From: Rhodospirillaceae bacterium | Lineage (GTDB): Bacteria > Pseudomonadota > Alphaproteobacteria > Rhodospirillales > Casp-alpha2 | Reading direction: 5' to 3' | Assembly (NCBI GenBank): GCA_002696205.1 | Contig: NZRL01000161.1 | Span: 1-34,843 of the forward strand | Length of the DNA: 34,843 nt | Shown: piece by piece, positions 17,815 through 26,602 of the stretch | How positions within the stretch are numbered: position 1 is the stretch's first letter | How the letters are laid out: each line of letters starts with the position of its first letter | Made by a program: the position numbers and the translations under genes | The notes under the pieces: model-generated | Database searches by the model: none | What the model saw: only the letters and a program-made list of their open reading frames with translations | What the model was told of the DNA's origin: nothing

Positions 17815-17854
17815 GTCAAATCGCTAATGCCGATGGGATGTATCGGCATGGCCT
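17815..17854 (-). promoter_or_regulatory. Putative LysR operator/-35 element upstream of the PbfA-like operon (copy 4 of 4)
   Basis: Minus strand: AGGCCATGCCGATACATCCCATCGGCATTAGCGATTTGAC, with perfect 6-bp arms GCCGAT-ACATCCC-ATCGGC. Confidence 0.65.
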
Positions 17855-17884
17855 ATGGCGCCCTGAGGCGACATGTGACTACCC

Positions 17885-17915
17885 TTGACCTTCCAGCGAC
17901 TGGAACCCTTATGTA
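17885..17915 (+). promoter_or_regulatory. CueR/MerR-type promoter of the copper ATPase
   Basis: TTGACC-TTCCAGCGACTGGAACCCT(19 bp)-TATGTA; overlong spacer with TTCCAG-CGA-CTGGAA dyad, typical of CueR promoters. Confidence 0.8.
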
Positions 17916-17946
17916 GGGCGAGTAACATGAAATTTGGATCCCTGCC

Positions 17947-20346
17947 ATGAGCGATTCCCACGCCCCACACACCCATTCCTCCGACACCGCACCGGCGGGC
18001 GGCTGCTGCCACGGCCATAGCCATGACGGCGCGAAGGGCGATACCGCGAAAGACCCCGTCTGCGGGATGACCGTGCAATTGAACACGGGCAAGCCGACCT
18101 TTGACCACGGCGGCACGACCTATCATTTCTGCTCGCAAGGCTGTCAGACAAAGTTCTCCGGCGATCCGGAGCATTATCTGTCCGGCGCCCATCGCAAGCA
18201 GGCGGAAGAAATGCCGGCGGGCACCAAATACACCTGTCCCATGCACCCGGAGATCGTCAGCGATAAACCGGCGGATTGCCCGATCTGCGGCATGGCGTTG
18301 GAGCCCATGGGCATCCCCAGCGGCGACGAAGGCCCCAATCCGGAACTGGTGGATTTCACCCGGCGGTTCTGGGTCGGCGCGGTGCTGAGCCTGCCCCTGT
18401 TGGTCCTGGCCATGGGGCCCATGGTGGGTCTGGGCATCCGGGGGGCCATCGGCGAAACGGCGGCGCAATGGATCGAATTGGTCCTGGCGACGCCGGTCGT
18501 CCTGTGGTGCGGCTGGCCGTTTTTCCAGCGCGGCGTCAAATCCATCGTCAGCGGCAACCTGAACATGTTCACCCTGATCGCCATGGGCGTCGGCGCGGCC
18601 TATCTGTTCAGTCTGGTCGCCGTCATCGCCCCCGGCATCTTCCCCGACGGTTTCCGAGGGCCGGAAGGCCACGTCGGCGTCTATTTCGAGGCAGGCGCCG
18701 TGATCATCGTCCTGGTCCTGCTGGGCCAATTGATGGAACTGGGGGCCCGCGACCGCACGGGGGCCGCCCTCCGGGCACTTCTGGACATGGCGGCCAAGAC
18801 CGCCCGGCGCATCGGCGCCGACGGCACCGAAGAAGAAGTGCCCCTGGATGAGATCAAATCGGGTGACCGCCTGCGCATCCGCCCGGGCGACAAGGTTCCC
18901 GTCGACGGCGTCGTCCTGGAAGGCCGGTCGTCCATCGACGAATCGATGATCACCGGCGAGCCGGTGCCGGTCGAGAAAACCGCCGGCGATGCCGTCACGG
19001 GTGCGACCATCAACGGCACGGGCAGCCTGATCATGGAGGCCCAGCGCGTCGGTGCCGATACCATGCTGAACCGGATCGTCGAAATGGTCGCCTCAGCCCA
19101 GCGGTCCCGCGCGCCGATCCAGAAAGTCGCCGATTCCGTCGCCGGAATCTTCGTGCCGGCGGTCATCGCCGTGGCCGTCCTGGCCTTCATCGCCTGGACG
19201 ATCTGGGGACCGTCCCCGGCCATGGCCTACGGCCTGGTCGCCGGCGTCGCCGTGCTGATCATCGCCTGCCCCTGCGCGCTCGGCCTGGCGACGCCCATGT
19301 CCGTAATGACGGCGACCGGGCGCGGCGCCGCGGCGGGGGTGCTGATCAAGAATGCCGAGGCGCTGGAACGCTTCGCCAAGGTCGACACCCTGATCGTCGA
19401 CAAGACCGGCACCCTGACCTTGGGCAAACCGAAACTGGTCGCCGTCCAGGCGGCGGACGGTCAGGAGGAAGACACCGTCCTGCGCCTGGCCGCCGGGCTG
19501 GAACGCGGATCGGAACACCCGCTTGCCGAAGCCATCGTCGCAGGCGCCGAAGACCGGGGCCTGAATTTGACCGAAGCCGAGAATTTCGAGGCCGTGACCG
19601 GCAAGGGCGTGTCCGGCCGCGTCGACGGCCGCAAGGTCGCCTTGGGCAACGCCCGCATGATGGACGACCTGGGGCTCGACCGGGGCAGCCTGGGCAGCGA
19701 CGCCGACGCCCGGCGGGACAAGGGCGAAACGGTGATGTTCGTCGCCGTGGACGGGGCGCTGGCGGGCCTGATCGCCGTCGCCGACCCGGTCAAGGAAACC
19801 ACCGCCGACGCCATCAAGGCGCTGCATGCCCAGGGCTTCGCCATCGTCATGGCGACCGGCGACAACGAACGCACGGCCCGCGCGGTCGCGGCCGACCTGG
19901 GCATCGACGACATCCGCGCCGACGTCCTGCCCGAGGACAAGGCGAAGATCGTCAAGGACCTGCAGGCCCAGGGCCGCCGGGTCGCCATGGCCGGCGACGG
20001 GGTCAACGACGCCCCCGCCCTGGCCCAGGCCGATGTCGGCATCGCCATGGGCACGGGTGCGGACGTGGCCATCGAAAGTGCGGGGCTGACCCTGGTGAAG
20101 GGTGATTTGAACGGCATCGTGCGGGCGCGCAACCTGGCCCGCGCGACCATGCGCAACATCAAACAGAACCTGTTCTTCGCCCTGGTCTACAATGCGCTGG
20201 GCGTGCCGGTGGCGGCCGGGGTGCTCTATCCCCTGTTCGGCATCCTGCTGTCGCCGATGGTCGCGGCGGCGGCCATGAGCCTGAGTTCCGTTTCCGTCAT
20301 CACCAACGCGCTGCGCCTGCGCCGCGCCGACATCGGGGAGGCCTGA
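17947..20346 (+). CDS. copA: Copper-translocating P1B-type ATPase with N-terminal YHS and heavy-metal-binding domains
   Basis: [36 protein letters not shown] (YHS), [38 protein letters not shown] motif [15 protein letters not shown], phosphorylation [12 protein letters not shown] motif [30 protein letters not shown]. Confidence 0.95.
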   Translation: MSDSHAPHTHSSDTAPAGGCCHGHSHDGAKGDTAKDPVCGMTVQLNTGKPTFDHGGTTYHFCSQGCQTKFSGDPEHYLSGAHRKQAEEMPAGTKYTCPMHPEIVSDKPADCPICGMALEPMGIPSGDEGPNPELVDFTRRFWVGAVLSLPLLVLAMGPMVGLGIRGAIGETAAQWIELVLATPVVLWCGWPFFQRGVKSIVSGNLNMFTLIAMGVGAAYLFSLVAVIAPGIFPDGFRGPEGHVGVYFEAGAVIIVLVLLGQLMELGARDRTGAALRALLDMAAKTARRIGADGTEEEVPLDEIKSGDRLRIRPGDKVPVDGVVLEGRSSIDESMITGEPVPVEKTAGDAVTGATINGTGSLIMEAQRVGADTMLNRIVEMVASAQRSRAPIQKVADSVAGIFVPAVIAVAVLAFIAWTIWGPSPAMAYGLVAGVAVLIIACPCALGLATPMSVMTATGRGAAAGVLIKNAEALERFAKVDTLIVDKTGTLTLGKPKLVAVQAADGQEEDTVLRLAAGLERGSEHPLAEAIVAGAEDRGLNLTEAENFEAVTGKGVSGRVDGRKVALGNARMMDDLGLDRGSLGSDADARRDKGETVMFVAVDGALAGLIAVADPVKETTADAIKALHAQGFAIVMATGDNERTARAVAADLGIDDIRADVLPEDKAKIVKDLQAQGRRVAMAGDGVNDAPALAQADVGIAMGTGADVAIESAGLTLVKGDLNGIVRARNLARATMRNIKQNLFFALVYNALGVPVAAGVLYPLFGILLSPMVAAAAMSLSSVSVITNALRLRRADIGEA

Positions 20347-20350
20347 CGCC

Positions 20351-20743
20351 ATGAACATCGGCGACGCCGCCAAGCAATCGGGCCTGCCGGCCAAGACGAT
20401 CCGCTATTACGAAGACATTTCCCTGGTCGTGCCAGCGCGGGGCGAAAACGGCTACCGCGTCTACGGCCCCGACGACGTGCACAAGCTGCGCTTCGTGCAG
20501 CGGGCACGCGGCCTGGGCTTTTCCGTCGAGGATTGCCGCGCCCTGTTGTCGCTTTATGAAGACGAAAACCGTGCGAGCGCCGACGTCAAGGCCATCGCCC
20601 AGGAACGCCTGGCCGAGATCGCGGACAAGATCGCCGAATTGAAAGCCTTCCAGAAAACGCTGAAGCACCTGGTCGACCATTGCCACGGCGACCAACGGCC
20701 CAACTGTCCGATCATCGACGGCCTGGCGGGCCCGGACCATTGA
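20351..20743 (+). CDS. cueR: MerR-family Cu(I)-responsive regulator
   Basis: MNIGDAAKQSGLPAKTIRYYEDISLVVPARGENGYRVY; metal loop CHGDQRPNCPIIDGL (C-X7-C); follows the Cu-ATPase with a 4-nt gap. Confidence 0.9.
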   Translation: MNIGDAAKQSGLPAKTIRYYEDISLVVPARGENGYRVYGPDDVHKLRFVQRARGLGFSVEDCRALLSLYEDENRASADVKAIAQERLAEIADKIAELKAFQKTLKHLVDHCHGDQRPNCPIIDGLAGPDH

Positions 20744-20804
20744 GCGCCGGGCGGTCACGCGGCTTTCTTGAAGGACACGGAACCCGAATGGTAAAATATC
20801 GGCC

Positions 20805-21245
20805 ATGATGAAAATGAACGGGACATCGCGTTCGATCCGCAGTCTGCGGCGCCTTTGCGCCACGGTGCTGGCCGTCGCCGTCCTGTTCACAAGCGTCGGC
20901 ATGGGTCATGCGGCCCTGGCGACGGACCATCCGGCTCCTGCACCGGCTACTGCCCAGAGCAGCCATCACGGCGGCCATCATGGCGGCACCGCCATGACCG
21001 AACCCGCCGAAGAGCATTGCGACGGCCCCGCCCATAGTGCCAAGGCCGATCCCGCATCGCCCCAGAAGCACGGCGCCATGCACGGTTGCTGCGCCAGCGC
21101 CTGTTTCCCCAGTTTCACCAATCCGGAAATCACCTTCGTCCCGGTCCGTTCCGTCGTTATGGAACGCCTGACGCCGCGCGCCCATCAGGCCGCCGCGTCG
21201 CGCCCCCTGGGCGCCCTGTTCAAGCCGCCCCGGCGCATCCTGTGA
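20805..21245 (+). CDS. Secreted His/Cys-containing DUF2946-like copper-cluster protein
   Basis: Signal-peptide-like N-terminus, HHGGHHGGTAM and KHGAMHGCCASACF motifs; within copper cluster. Confidence 0.65.
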   Translation: MMKMNGTSRSIRSLRRLCATVLAVAVLFTSVGMGHAALATDHPAPAPATAQSSHHGGHHGGTAMTEPAEEHCDGPAHSAKADPASPQKHGAMHGCCASACFPSFTNPEITFVPVRSVVMERLTPRAHQAAASRPLGALFKPPRRIL

Positions 21246-21447
21246 TTTCCGTGCGCCCCGACCGGGCGGCGCGACACTCGATTCACACGACACCGACGAC
21301 CCTGATCGAGGGCGCGTGATCCCCTAGGCAACGCCGTTACGGCGGCCCCAGCGATCCCACGGAAATCCATTGCCGGGACGGCGGCATCCTTGTCGCCGTC
21401 GTTCGAAACACCACCCGTGTATTCAACCGACAACCGAGGATCACAAG

Positions 21448-22110
21448 ATGTCCAATTCATTCAATTTCACCACCCGAGGAACCTTTGCCGGGTTGGCCGT
21501 CGCCGCCGGCCTGACGTTCGCCCAACCCGCCCTGGCCGGCGCCGGGCAGCCGGGCCACGGCCATGAAGGCCAAGGCCATATGATGCAAGGCGGCCACATG
21601 ATGCAGGGCGACCAGATGCCGGGCGGGCACGGCCCCGCCGGACATCACGGCGCCATGACCGACGCTATCGGCGGGCCCGGCAAGGCCGCCGACGTGACCC
21701 GCACCATCGATATCGTCATGCAGGACAATTACTACGAACCCGAGGAAATCACCGTGAAGGCGGGCGAGACCGTCCGCTTCAAGATCGTCAACAAAGGCAG
21801 CCTGCTGCACGAATTCGGCCTGGGCACCGCCGCCATGCACGCCGCCCATCAGAAGGAAATGATGGTGATGATGGAGCACGGCATGATCGAGGCCGACCGG
21901 ATCAACCCGGAACGCATGAAGATGGACCACGGCCCCGGTATGGCGCCGATGAGCCACCAGCATGGGGCCGAAAGCGGCAGCGTCCTGGTCGAACCCGGCA
22001 AATCGTCGGAAATGATCTGGACCTTCCCCAAGGATGCGACGCTGGAATTCGCCTGCAACGTTCCGGGCCATTACGAGTCCGGGATGATGGGCCCGATCCG
22101 CATCAAATGA
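21448..22110 (+). CDS. Periplasmic cupredoxin-domain copper-resistance protein (CopI-like)
   Basis: Signal peptide, Met/His-rich segment GHGHEGQGHMMQGGHMMQGDQM, then cupredoxin fold NYYEPEEITVKAGETVRFKIVNKGSLLHEF...LEFACNVPGHYESGMMGPIRIK. Confidence 0.88.
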   Translation: MSNSFNFTTRGTFAGLAVAAGLTFAQPALAGAGQPGHGHEGQGHMMQGGHMMQGDQMPGGHGPAGHHGAMTDAIGGPGKAADVTRTIDIVMQDNYYEPEEITVKAGETVRFKIVNKGSLLHEFGLGTAAMHAAHQKEMMVMMEHGMIEADRINPERMKMDHGPGMAPMSHQHGAESGSVLVEPGKSSEMIWTFPKDATLEFACNVPGHYESGMMGPIRIK

Positions 22111-22136
22111 CGGCGACCGATAAAGGGAGACACCCC

Positions 22137-23969
22137 ATGCGACATCTGTTCCGGGCGGCCCTTGCCGCCGCCCTGACCCTATCCCTGGCCCCGCCGGCCT
22201 GGGCCGGGACCTACGACCTGACCATCGGCAAGGCGGCCATCAACGTCGCCGGCCGGGACCAGACGGCGATGACGATCAACGGCACCGTACCGGGCCCGGT
22301 CCTGCGCTTCACCGAGGGCGAAGACCTGATCATCAACGTCACCAACACCTTGGACGAAGACACCTCGATCCATTGGCACGGACTGATCCTGCCGTACCAG
22401 CAGGACGGCGTGCCGGGCATCAGCTTCCCCGGCATCAAACCGGGCGAGACCTTCACCTACCGGTTCCCGGCGCAGCAGGCAGGCACCTATTGGTACCACA
22501 GCCATTCCGGCGGGCAGGAAGCCGTCGGGATGTACGGCGCCTTGGTGATCGACCCGAAAGCCCGCGAACCGTTCCGCTACGACCGGGAGTACACGGTCGT
22601 GCTGTCCGACTGGCATCCCGACGATAGCCCGCGCGACATCCTGATGAACCTCAAGCGATCCGCCGACTACTACAACTACCAGCAACGGACGCTATCGACC
22701 TTCCTGGACGACGCCGAAAAAATGGGCCTCGGGCGCACCCTCGCCGACCGCGCGGACTGGGGCAGCATGCGCATGGTCCCGGCGGACATCGCCGACGTCT
22801 CGGGCTACGTCTTTTTGATGAACGGCAAGAACACGGATCAGAACTGGACGGGCCTGTTCAAACCGGGTGAACGCGTGCGCCTGCGTTTCGTCAACGCCGC
22901 CGCCATGACCTTCTTCGACGTCCGCATGCCGGGGTTGAAGATGACCGTGGTACAGGCCGACGGGAATAACGTGCGGCCCGTGCCGGTCGACGAATTCCGC
23001 ATCGCCGTGGCGGAGACCTATGACGTCATCGTCCGCCCGACGGATGCGAAGGCGTTCTCCATCCTTGCCGAAAGCATGGCGCGCACGGGCTTCGCCCGCG
23101 GCACCCTGGCCCCGGAAATGGGCATGGCCGCGGACCTGCCGCCCAATCGCCCGAAACAGTTCCTGACCATGGCCGACATGGCCGGGCACGGCGGCATGGA
23201 CCACGGATCGATGGATCACGGATCGATGGACCATGGGGCCATGCCCCAGAAGTCCGCCCCCATGGATCACTCGGCGATGGGCCACGGCCCGACGCATACC
23301 ATGCCCGACGGGTCGACCATGGCGGGGGCCGACCATCAAGGTCACGGCATGACCCACACCATGCCCGACGGCACGGTGATGAAGGGCGAAAGCCACGCCG
23401 GGCACGCAATGCCGCAAGGCCAGTCGATGGCGGGCATGGATCATTCGGCCCATGGCGCGATGGCGTCCGGCGACAAGGACGATCCTTTCTACGCGCCCGG
23501 CAGCGGACTGATGCCGAAGGCGGCGGAGGGCGGCAAGTTCCTGTCCTATGCCGACCTGAAGGCGATCAAGCCGCTATACCCCGACCGCCCGGCGGCGCGG
23601 GAAATCATCGTACGCCTGACCGGCAACATGGAACGCTACGTCTGGTCCATCAACGGCGTGAAATATTCCGACGCCGAACCGATCCGCCTGAAATACGGCG
23701 AACGGGTGCGCTTCAAGTTCATCAACGAAACCATGATGACCCATCCCATGCATCTGCACGGCATGTGGCAGATCCTGGATACCGGATCGGGCAAGTACAA
23801 TCCGGCGAAGCACACGATCTCCATCGCGCCGGGCAAGACGGTGGAAGCCGATATCGAGGCCGACGCCGAAGGCCAATGGGCCTTTCATTGCCATCTGATG
23901 TACCACATGGCGTCCGGCATGTTCCGCAAGGTCGTGGTCGAACGCGAGACGGCCGAGGTCAGCCGATGA
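22137..23969 (+). CDS. Copper-resistance multicopper oxidase (PcoA/CopA type)
   Basis: Cu ligand motifs SIHWHGLILPYQ, GTYWYHSHSGGQ, MTHPMHLHGMW, WAFHCHLMYHMASGMFR; central Met/His-rich MDHGS repeats. Confidence 0.93.
   Translation: MRHLFRAALAAALTLSLAPPAWAGTYDLTIGKAAINVAGRDQTAMTINGTVPGPVLRFTEGEDLIINVTNTLDEDTSIHWHGLILPYQQDGVPGISFPGIKPGETFTYRFPAQQAGTYWYHSHSGGQEAVGMYGALVIDPKAREPFRYDREYTVVLSDWHPDDSPRDILMNLKRSADYYNYQQRTLSTFLDDAEKMGLGRTLADRADWGSMRMVPADIADVSGYVFLMNGKNTDQNWTGLFKPGERVRLRFVNAAAMTFFDVRMPGLKMTVVQADGNNVRPVPVDEFRIAVAETYDVIVRPTDAKAFSILAESMARTGFARGTLAPEMGMAADLPPNRPKQFLTMADMAGHGGMDHGSMDHGSMDHGAMPQKSAPMDHSAMGHGPTHTMPDGSTMAGADHQGHGMTHTMPDGTVMKGESHAGHAMPQGQSMAGMDHSAHGAMASGDKDDPFYAPGSGLMPKAAEGGKFLSYADLKAIKPLYPDRPAAREIIVRLTGNMERYVWSINGVKYSDAEPIRLKYGERVRFKFINETMMTHPMHLHGMWQILDTGSGKYNPAKHTISIAPGKTVEADIEADAEGQWAFHCHLMYHMASGMFRKVVVERETAEVSR
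23196..23240 (+). repeat. 15-bp tandem repeat x3 encoding MDHGS/MDHGS/MDHGA in the multicopper oxidase
   Basis: ATGGACCACGGATCG ATGGATCACGGATCG ATGGACCATGGGGCC. Confidence 0.85.
23292..23411 (+). repeat. 60-bp tandem repeat x2 encoding THTMPDGSTMAGADHQGHGM / THTMPDGTVMKGESHAGHAM
   Basis: Two adjacent 20-aa units read directly from the multicopper oxidase frame. Confidence 0.85.
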
Positions 23970-24694
23970 ATACGTCCATCAGAACCGTCACCCTGGCCGC
24001 CGCCCTGACCGTCGGGGCCATCCTGCAACCCGGTTCGCCGGCCCGAGCCGACGCGATGGACGACGCCATCTACTGGCACGTCCAGGCAGAACAGGTCGAA
24101 ATGCGCACCGGCGAAGGCACGGATACGCTCGCCTGGGAAGCGGACGGCTGGATCGGCAACGACGACCATCGCCTGGCCTTCAAGACGAAGGGCGAAAACC
24201 CGATCGGCAAGCGTCTGGAAAAGGCAGAGGTACAGGCATTGTACCGCCGCCCGATCTCCGACTTCTTCGACATGAATGTCGGCCTGCGGCACAACCTGCG
24301 CCCCGATCCGGACCGCACCTATGCCGTGCTGGGCATTCAGGGCCTGGCGGAACAGTTCATTGAGACCGATGCCAATCTGTTCGTCAGCGAAACCGGGGAC
24401 GTCTCCGCCCGTCTGGAGGCCGAGGTCGAATGGCTGCTGACGCAACGCCTGGTCCTGGTCCCTCAGGCGGAGGCCGATCTGTCGTTCAGCGAAGATCGGA
24501 AGATTCATTCGGGCGCCGGGATCAACACGGTCGAGTTGGGCTTGCGCCTGAAATACGAAATGCGCCGCGAATTCGCGCCCTATATCGGCGTGCATTACGA
24601 GCGCAAGTTCGGCGCCACCGCCAACTTCGCCCGCGACGAGGGCGAGGACACCTCGGCGGTCAAGTTCGTCACCGGGCTGAGCTTCTGGTTGTAA
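23966..24694 (+). CDS. copB: Outer-membrane copper resistance protein B
   Basis: Signal peptide, AIYWHVQAEQVEMRTGEGTDTLAWEADGWIGNDDHRLAFKTKGE; beta-barrel-like C-terminus ending SFWL; ATGA overlap with the preceding gene. Confidence 0.9.
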   Translation: MNTSIRTVTLAAALTVGAILQPGSPARADAMDDAIYWHVQAEQVEMRTGEGTDTLAWEADGWIGNDDHRLAFKTKGENPIGKRLEKAEVQALYRRPISDFFDMNVGLRHNLRPDPDRTYAVLGIQGLAEQFIETDANLFVSETGDVSARLEAEVEWLLTQRLVLVPQAEADLSFSEDRKIHSGAGINTVELGLRLKYEMRREFAPYIGVHYERKFGATANFARDEGEDTSAVKFVTGLSFWL

Positions 24695-24707
24695 GGAGAT
24701 ATTGCGA

Positions 24708-25160
24708 ATGAAATCAATTTCGTTGGGAGGGGCCGCGGCGGTGTTCGCCGCGGTCCTGATCCTGCTGTCGCTGCTGCCTACGGCCGGAGTGGCCGCGGAC
24801 ATCACTGTCTACAAGTCGCCCTACTGCGGATGCTGTGCCGAATGGGTGACACATATGCGGTCTCATGGCCATGACATGAAGACGGTCGAGATGGAGGACC
24901 TGACGGCGATCAAGAAGATGACCGGCGTCGGCGAACACCTTCAGTCCTGCCATACGGCGGTCGTCGACGGCTATGTGATCGAAGGACATGTCCCCGCCGC
25001 CGACGTCGCCCGCCTTTTGACGGAGAAGCCCAAGGCGCGGGGCCTCGCCGTACCCGGCATGCCGATCGGATCGCCCGGCATGGAAGGCGCCAACCCGGAA
25101 CCATATGAGGTCCTGCTGTTCCAGGCGGACGGATCGGCCAGCGTCTACGCGCGCCACTGA
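24708..25160 (+). CDS. DUF411 family periplasmic metal-associated protein
   Basis: ITVYKSPYCGCCAEWVTHMRSHGHDMKTVEMEDLTAIKKMTGVGEHLQSCHTAVVDGYVIEGHVPAADVARLL; AAGGAG Shine-Dalgarno before ATG at 24708. Confidence 0.9.
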   Translation: MKSISLGGAAAVFAAVLILLSLLPTAGVAADITVYKSPYCGCCAEWVTHMRSHGHDMKTVEMEDLTAIKKMTGVGEHLQSCHTAVVDGYVIEGHVPAADVARLLTEKPKARGLAVPGMPIGSPGMEGANPEPYEVLLFQADGSASVYARH

Positions 25161-25273
25161 TCCACTGCCACCAATCCTCCGGCCAACGCGGGGCGGGCTT
25201 GACGGCCCGCCCCCCCGGGGCGACAAGAACCGATGGACGCAATTCGAAAATCCAGAACCCAGGAAGGCCGCCG

Positions 25274-25753
25274 ATGACACGGGCCGAGATCAAGGGGACG
25301 CTCGCCGCCTTGGCCGTGGTCACGCTGGCGCTTGTCGGTGCTGCGCTTTGGGCCTGGTACGACGGCAATCGCGGCCCGGCGGAAATTCACCTGCGCCCCG
25401 ACGACGCGCAGGCCGTCGCGCGCGGCGAGGCTATTTATCAGGAGCAATGCGCCGTCTGCCACGGCGCCAACCTGGAAGGCCAGGCCAATTGGCGCGAACG
25501 CCTGCCGACGGGCCGCCTGCCGGCACCGCCCCATGACAGGACGGGCCATACCTGGCACCACCCCGACGCCCAGTTGTTCGACATCACCAAGCGCGGCCCG
25601 GCCGCCGTGGTCGGCGGCGGATACGAAAGCGACATGCCCGGGTTTGCCGATGTGCTGAGCGACGACGACATCATCGCCGTGCTGTCCTATATCAAGAGCA
25701 CCTGGCCGGACGAGGTCCGCCGCCGTCATGACCTGATCAACGGGCCGCAATAA
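25274..25753 (+). CDS. Membrane-anchored c-type cytochrome
   Basis: N-terminal TM segment, heme motif CAVCH (QEQCAVCHGANLEGQ), distal Met region YESDMPGF, IIAVLSYIKSTWP. Confidence 0.87.
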   Translation: MTRAEIKGTLAALAVVTLALVGAALWAWYDGNRGPAEIHLRPDDAQAVARGEAIYQEQCAVCHGANLEGQANWRERLPTGRLPAPPHDRTGHTWHHPDAQLFDITKRGPAAVVGGGYESDMPGFADVLSDDDIIAVLSYIKSTWPDEVRRRHDLINGPQ

Positions 25754-25794
25754 CGGAAGGGCCTTGCGGAATGGCGACGGACGGACCGGCGCCC

Positions 25795-26364
25795 TCAAGG
25801 CTCCAGTTCGGTGTCCCAATAGAGAAAGTCGCGCCAGCTTTCGTGAAGATAATTGGGCGGGAAAGCCCGCCCATTTTCCTGCAACAAGAAGTTCGTCGGC
25901 TGCTCCGGCTCGCGCAGCGGCACCATGCCGCACTGCCTGGGCAGGCGGTGACCTTTCTGAAGGTTACACGGCGAGCAGGCGGTAACCACATTGGCCCAGG
26001 ACGTCCGCCCGCCCCGGGCGCGCGGAATGACGTGATCGAAGGTCAACTCATCGGCCGGGAAATGGTCGCCGCAATACTGGCAATGGAAGGCGTCGCGCAA
26101 AAACACGTTGAACCGGGTAAAGGCCGGGCGCCTGCCCATGGAGACATATTCCTTCAGCGAGATGACGCTGGGCAGGCGGAAATCCAGATTGGGGGAATGC
26201 ACCACGCGGTCATATTCGGAGACCACGTTGACCCGGTCGAGAAACACCGCCTTGAGGGTGTCCTGCCAGGACCAAAGGGAAAGGGGGAAGTAGCTCAGCG
26301 GCCGGAAATCGGCGTTGAGAACAAGAGCGGGACAGCTTTCGGCGGAAGCGCTCACGGGCGTCAT
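25795..26364 (-). CDS. HNH endonuclease family protein
   Basis: HCQYCGDHFPADELTFDHVIPRARGGRTSWANVVTACSPCNLQKG. Confidence 0.9.
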   Translation of the reverse strand: MTPVSASAESCPALVLNADFRPLSYFPLSLWSWQDTLKAVFLDRVNVVSEYDRVVHSPNLDFRLPSVISLKEYVSMGRRPAFTRFNVFLRDAFHCQYCGDHFPADELTFDHVIPRARGGRTSWANVVTACSPCNLQKGHRLPRQCGMVPLREPEQPTNFLLQENGRAFPPNYLHESWRDFLYWDTELEP

Positions 26365-26602
26365 CCCTCATGTTTCTTCCTGCTGGATCGGAGAATACTA
26401 CATATTGTGATTCAGCGCCAAATGTTCCGGCCGTGAAGTTTTTTTGACAAGCATCCGGACGAACGCCTTACAGACGCATGACCGCCCGCCGGGCCCCGCA
26501 CGCGTGATCACGGCCCGGGACAAGGTGGCACGGCCCCGGGCGAAAGGTCAAAATTCGATGAGAATTCGGTCCCCTCGCCGGGGCCGAAAGGTTCCCTGCC
26601 GA

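Noticed and set aside
16418-17827. 469-aa plus-strand ORF opposite the PbfA-like gene
   Set aside because: Low-complexity antisense translation. The opposite strand has a full PLP-enzyme frame.
25795-26364. HNH protein as part of a mobile element or defence system
   Set aside because: It is a stand-alone HNH family protein next to housekeeping genes, with no restriction, toxin or integrase partners nearby.
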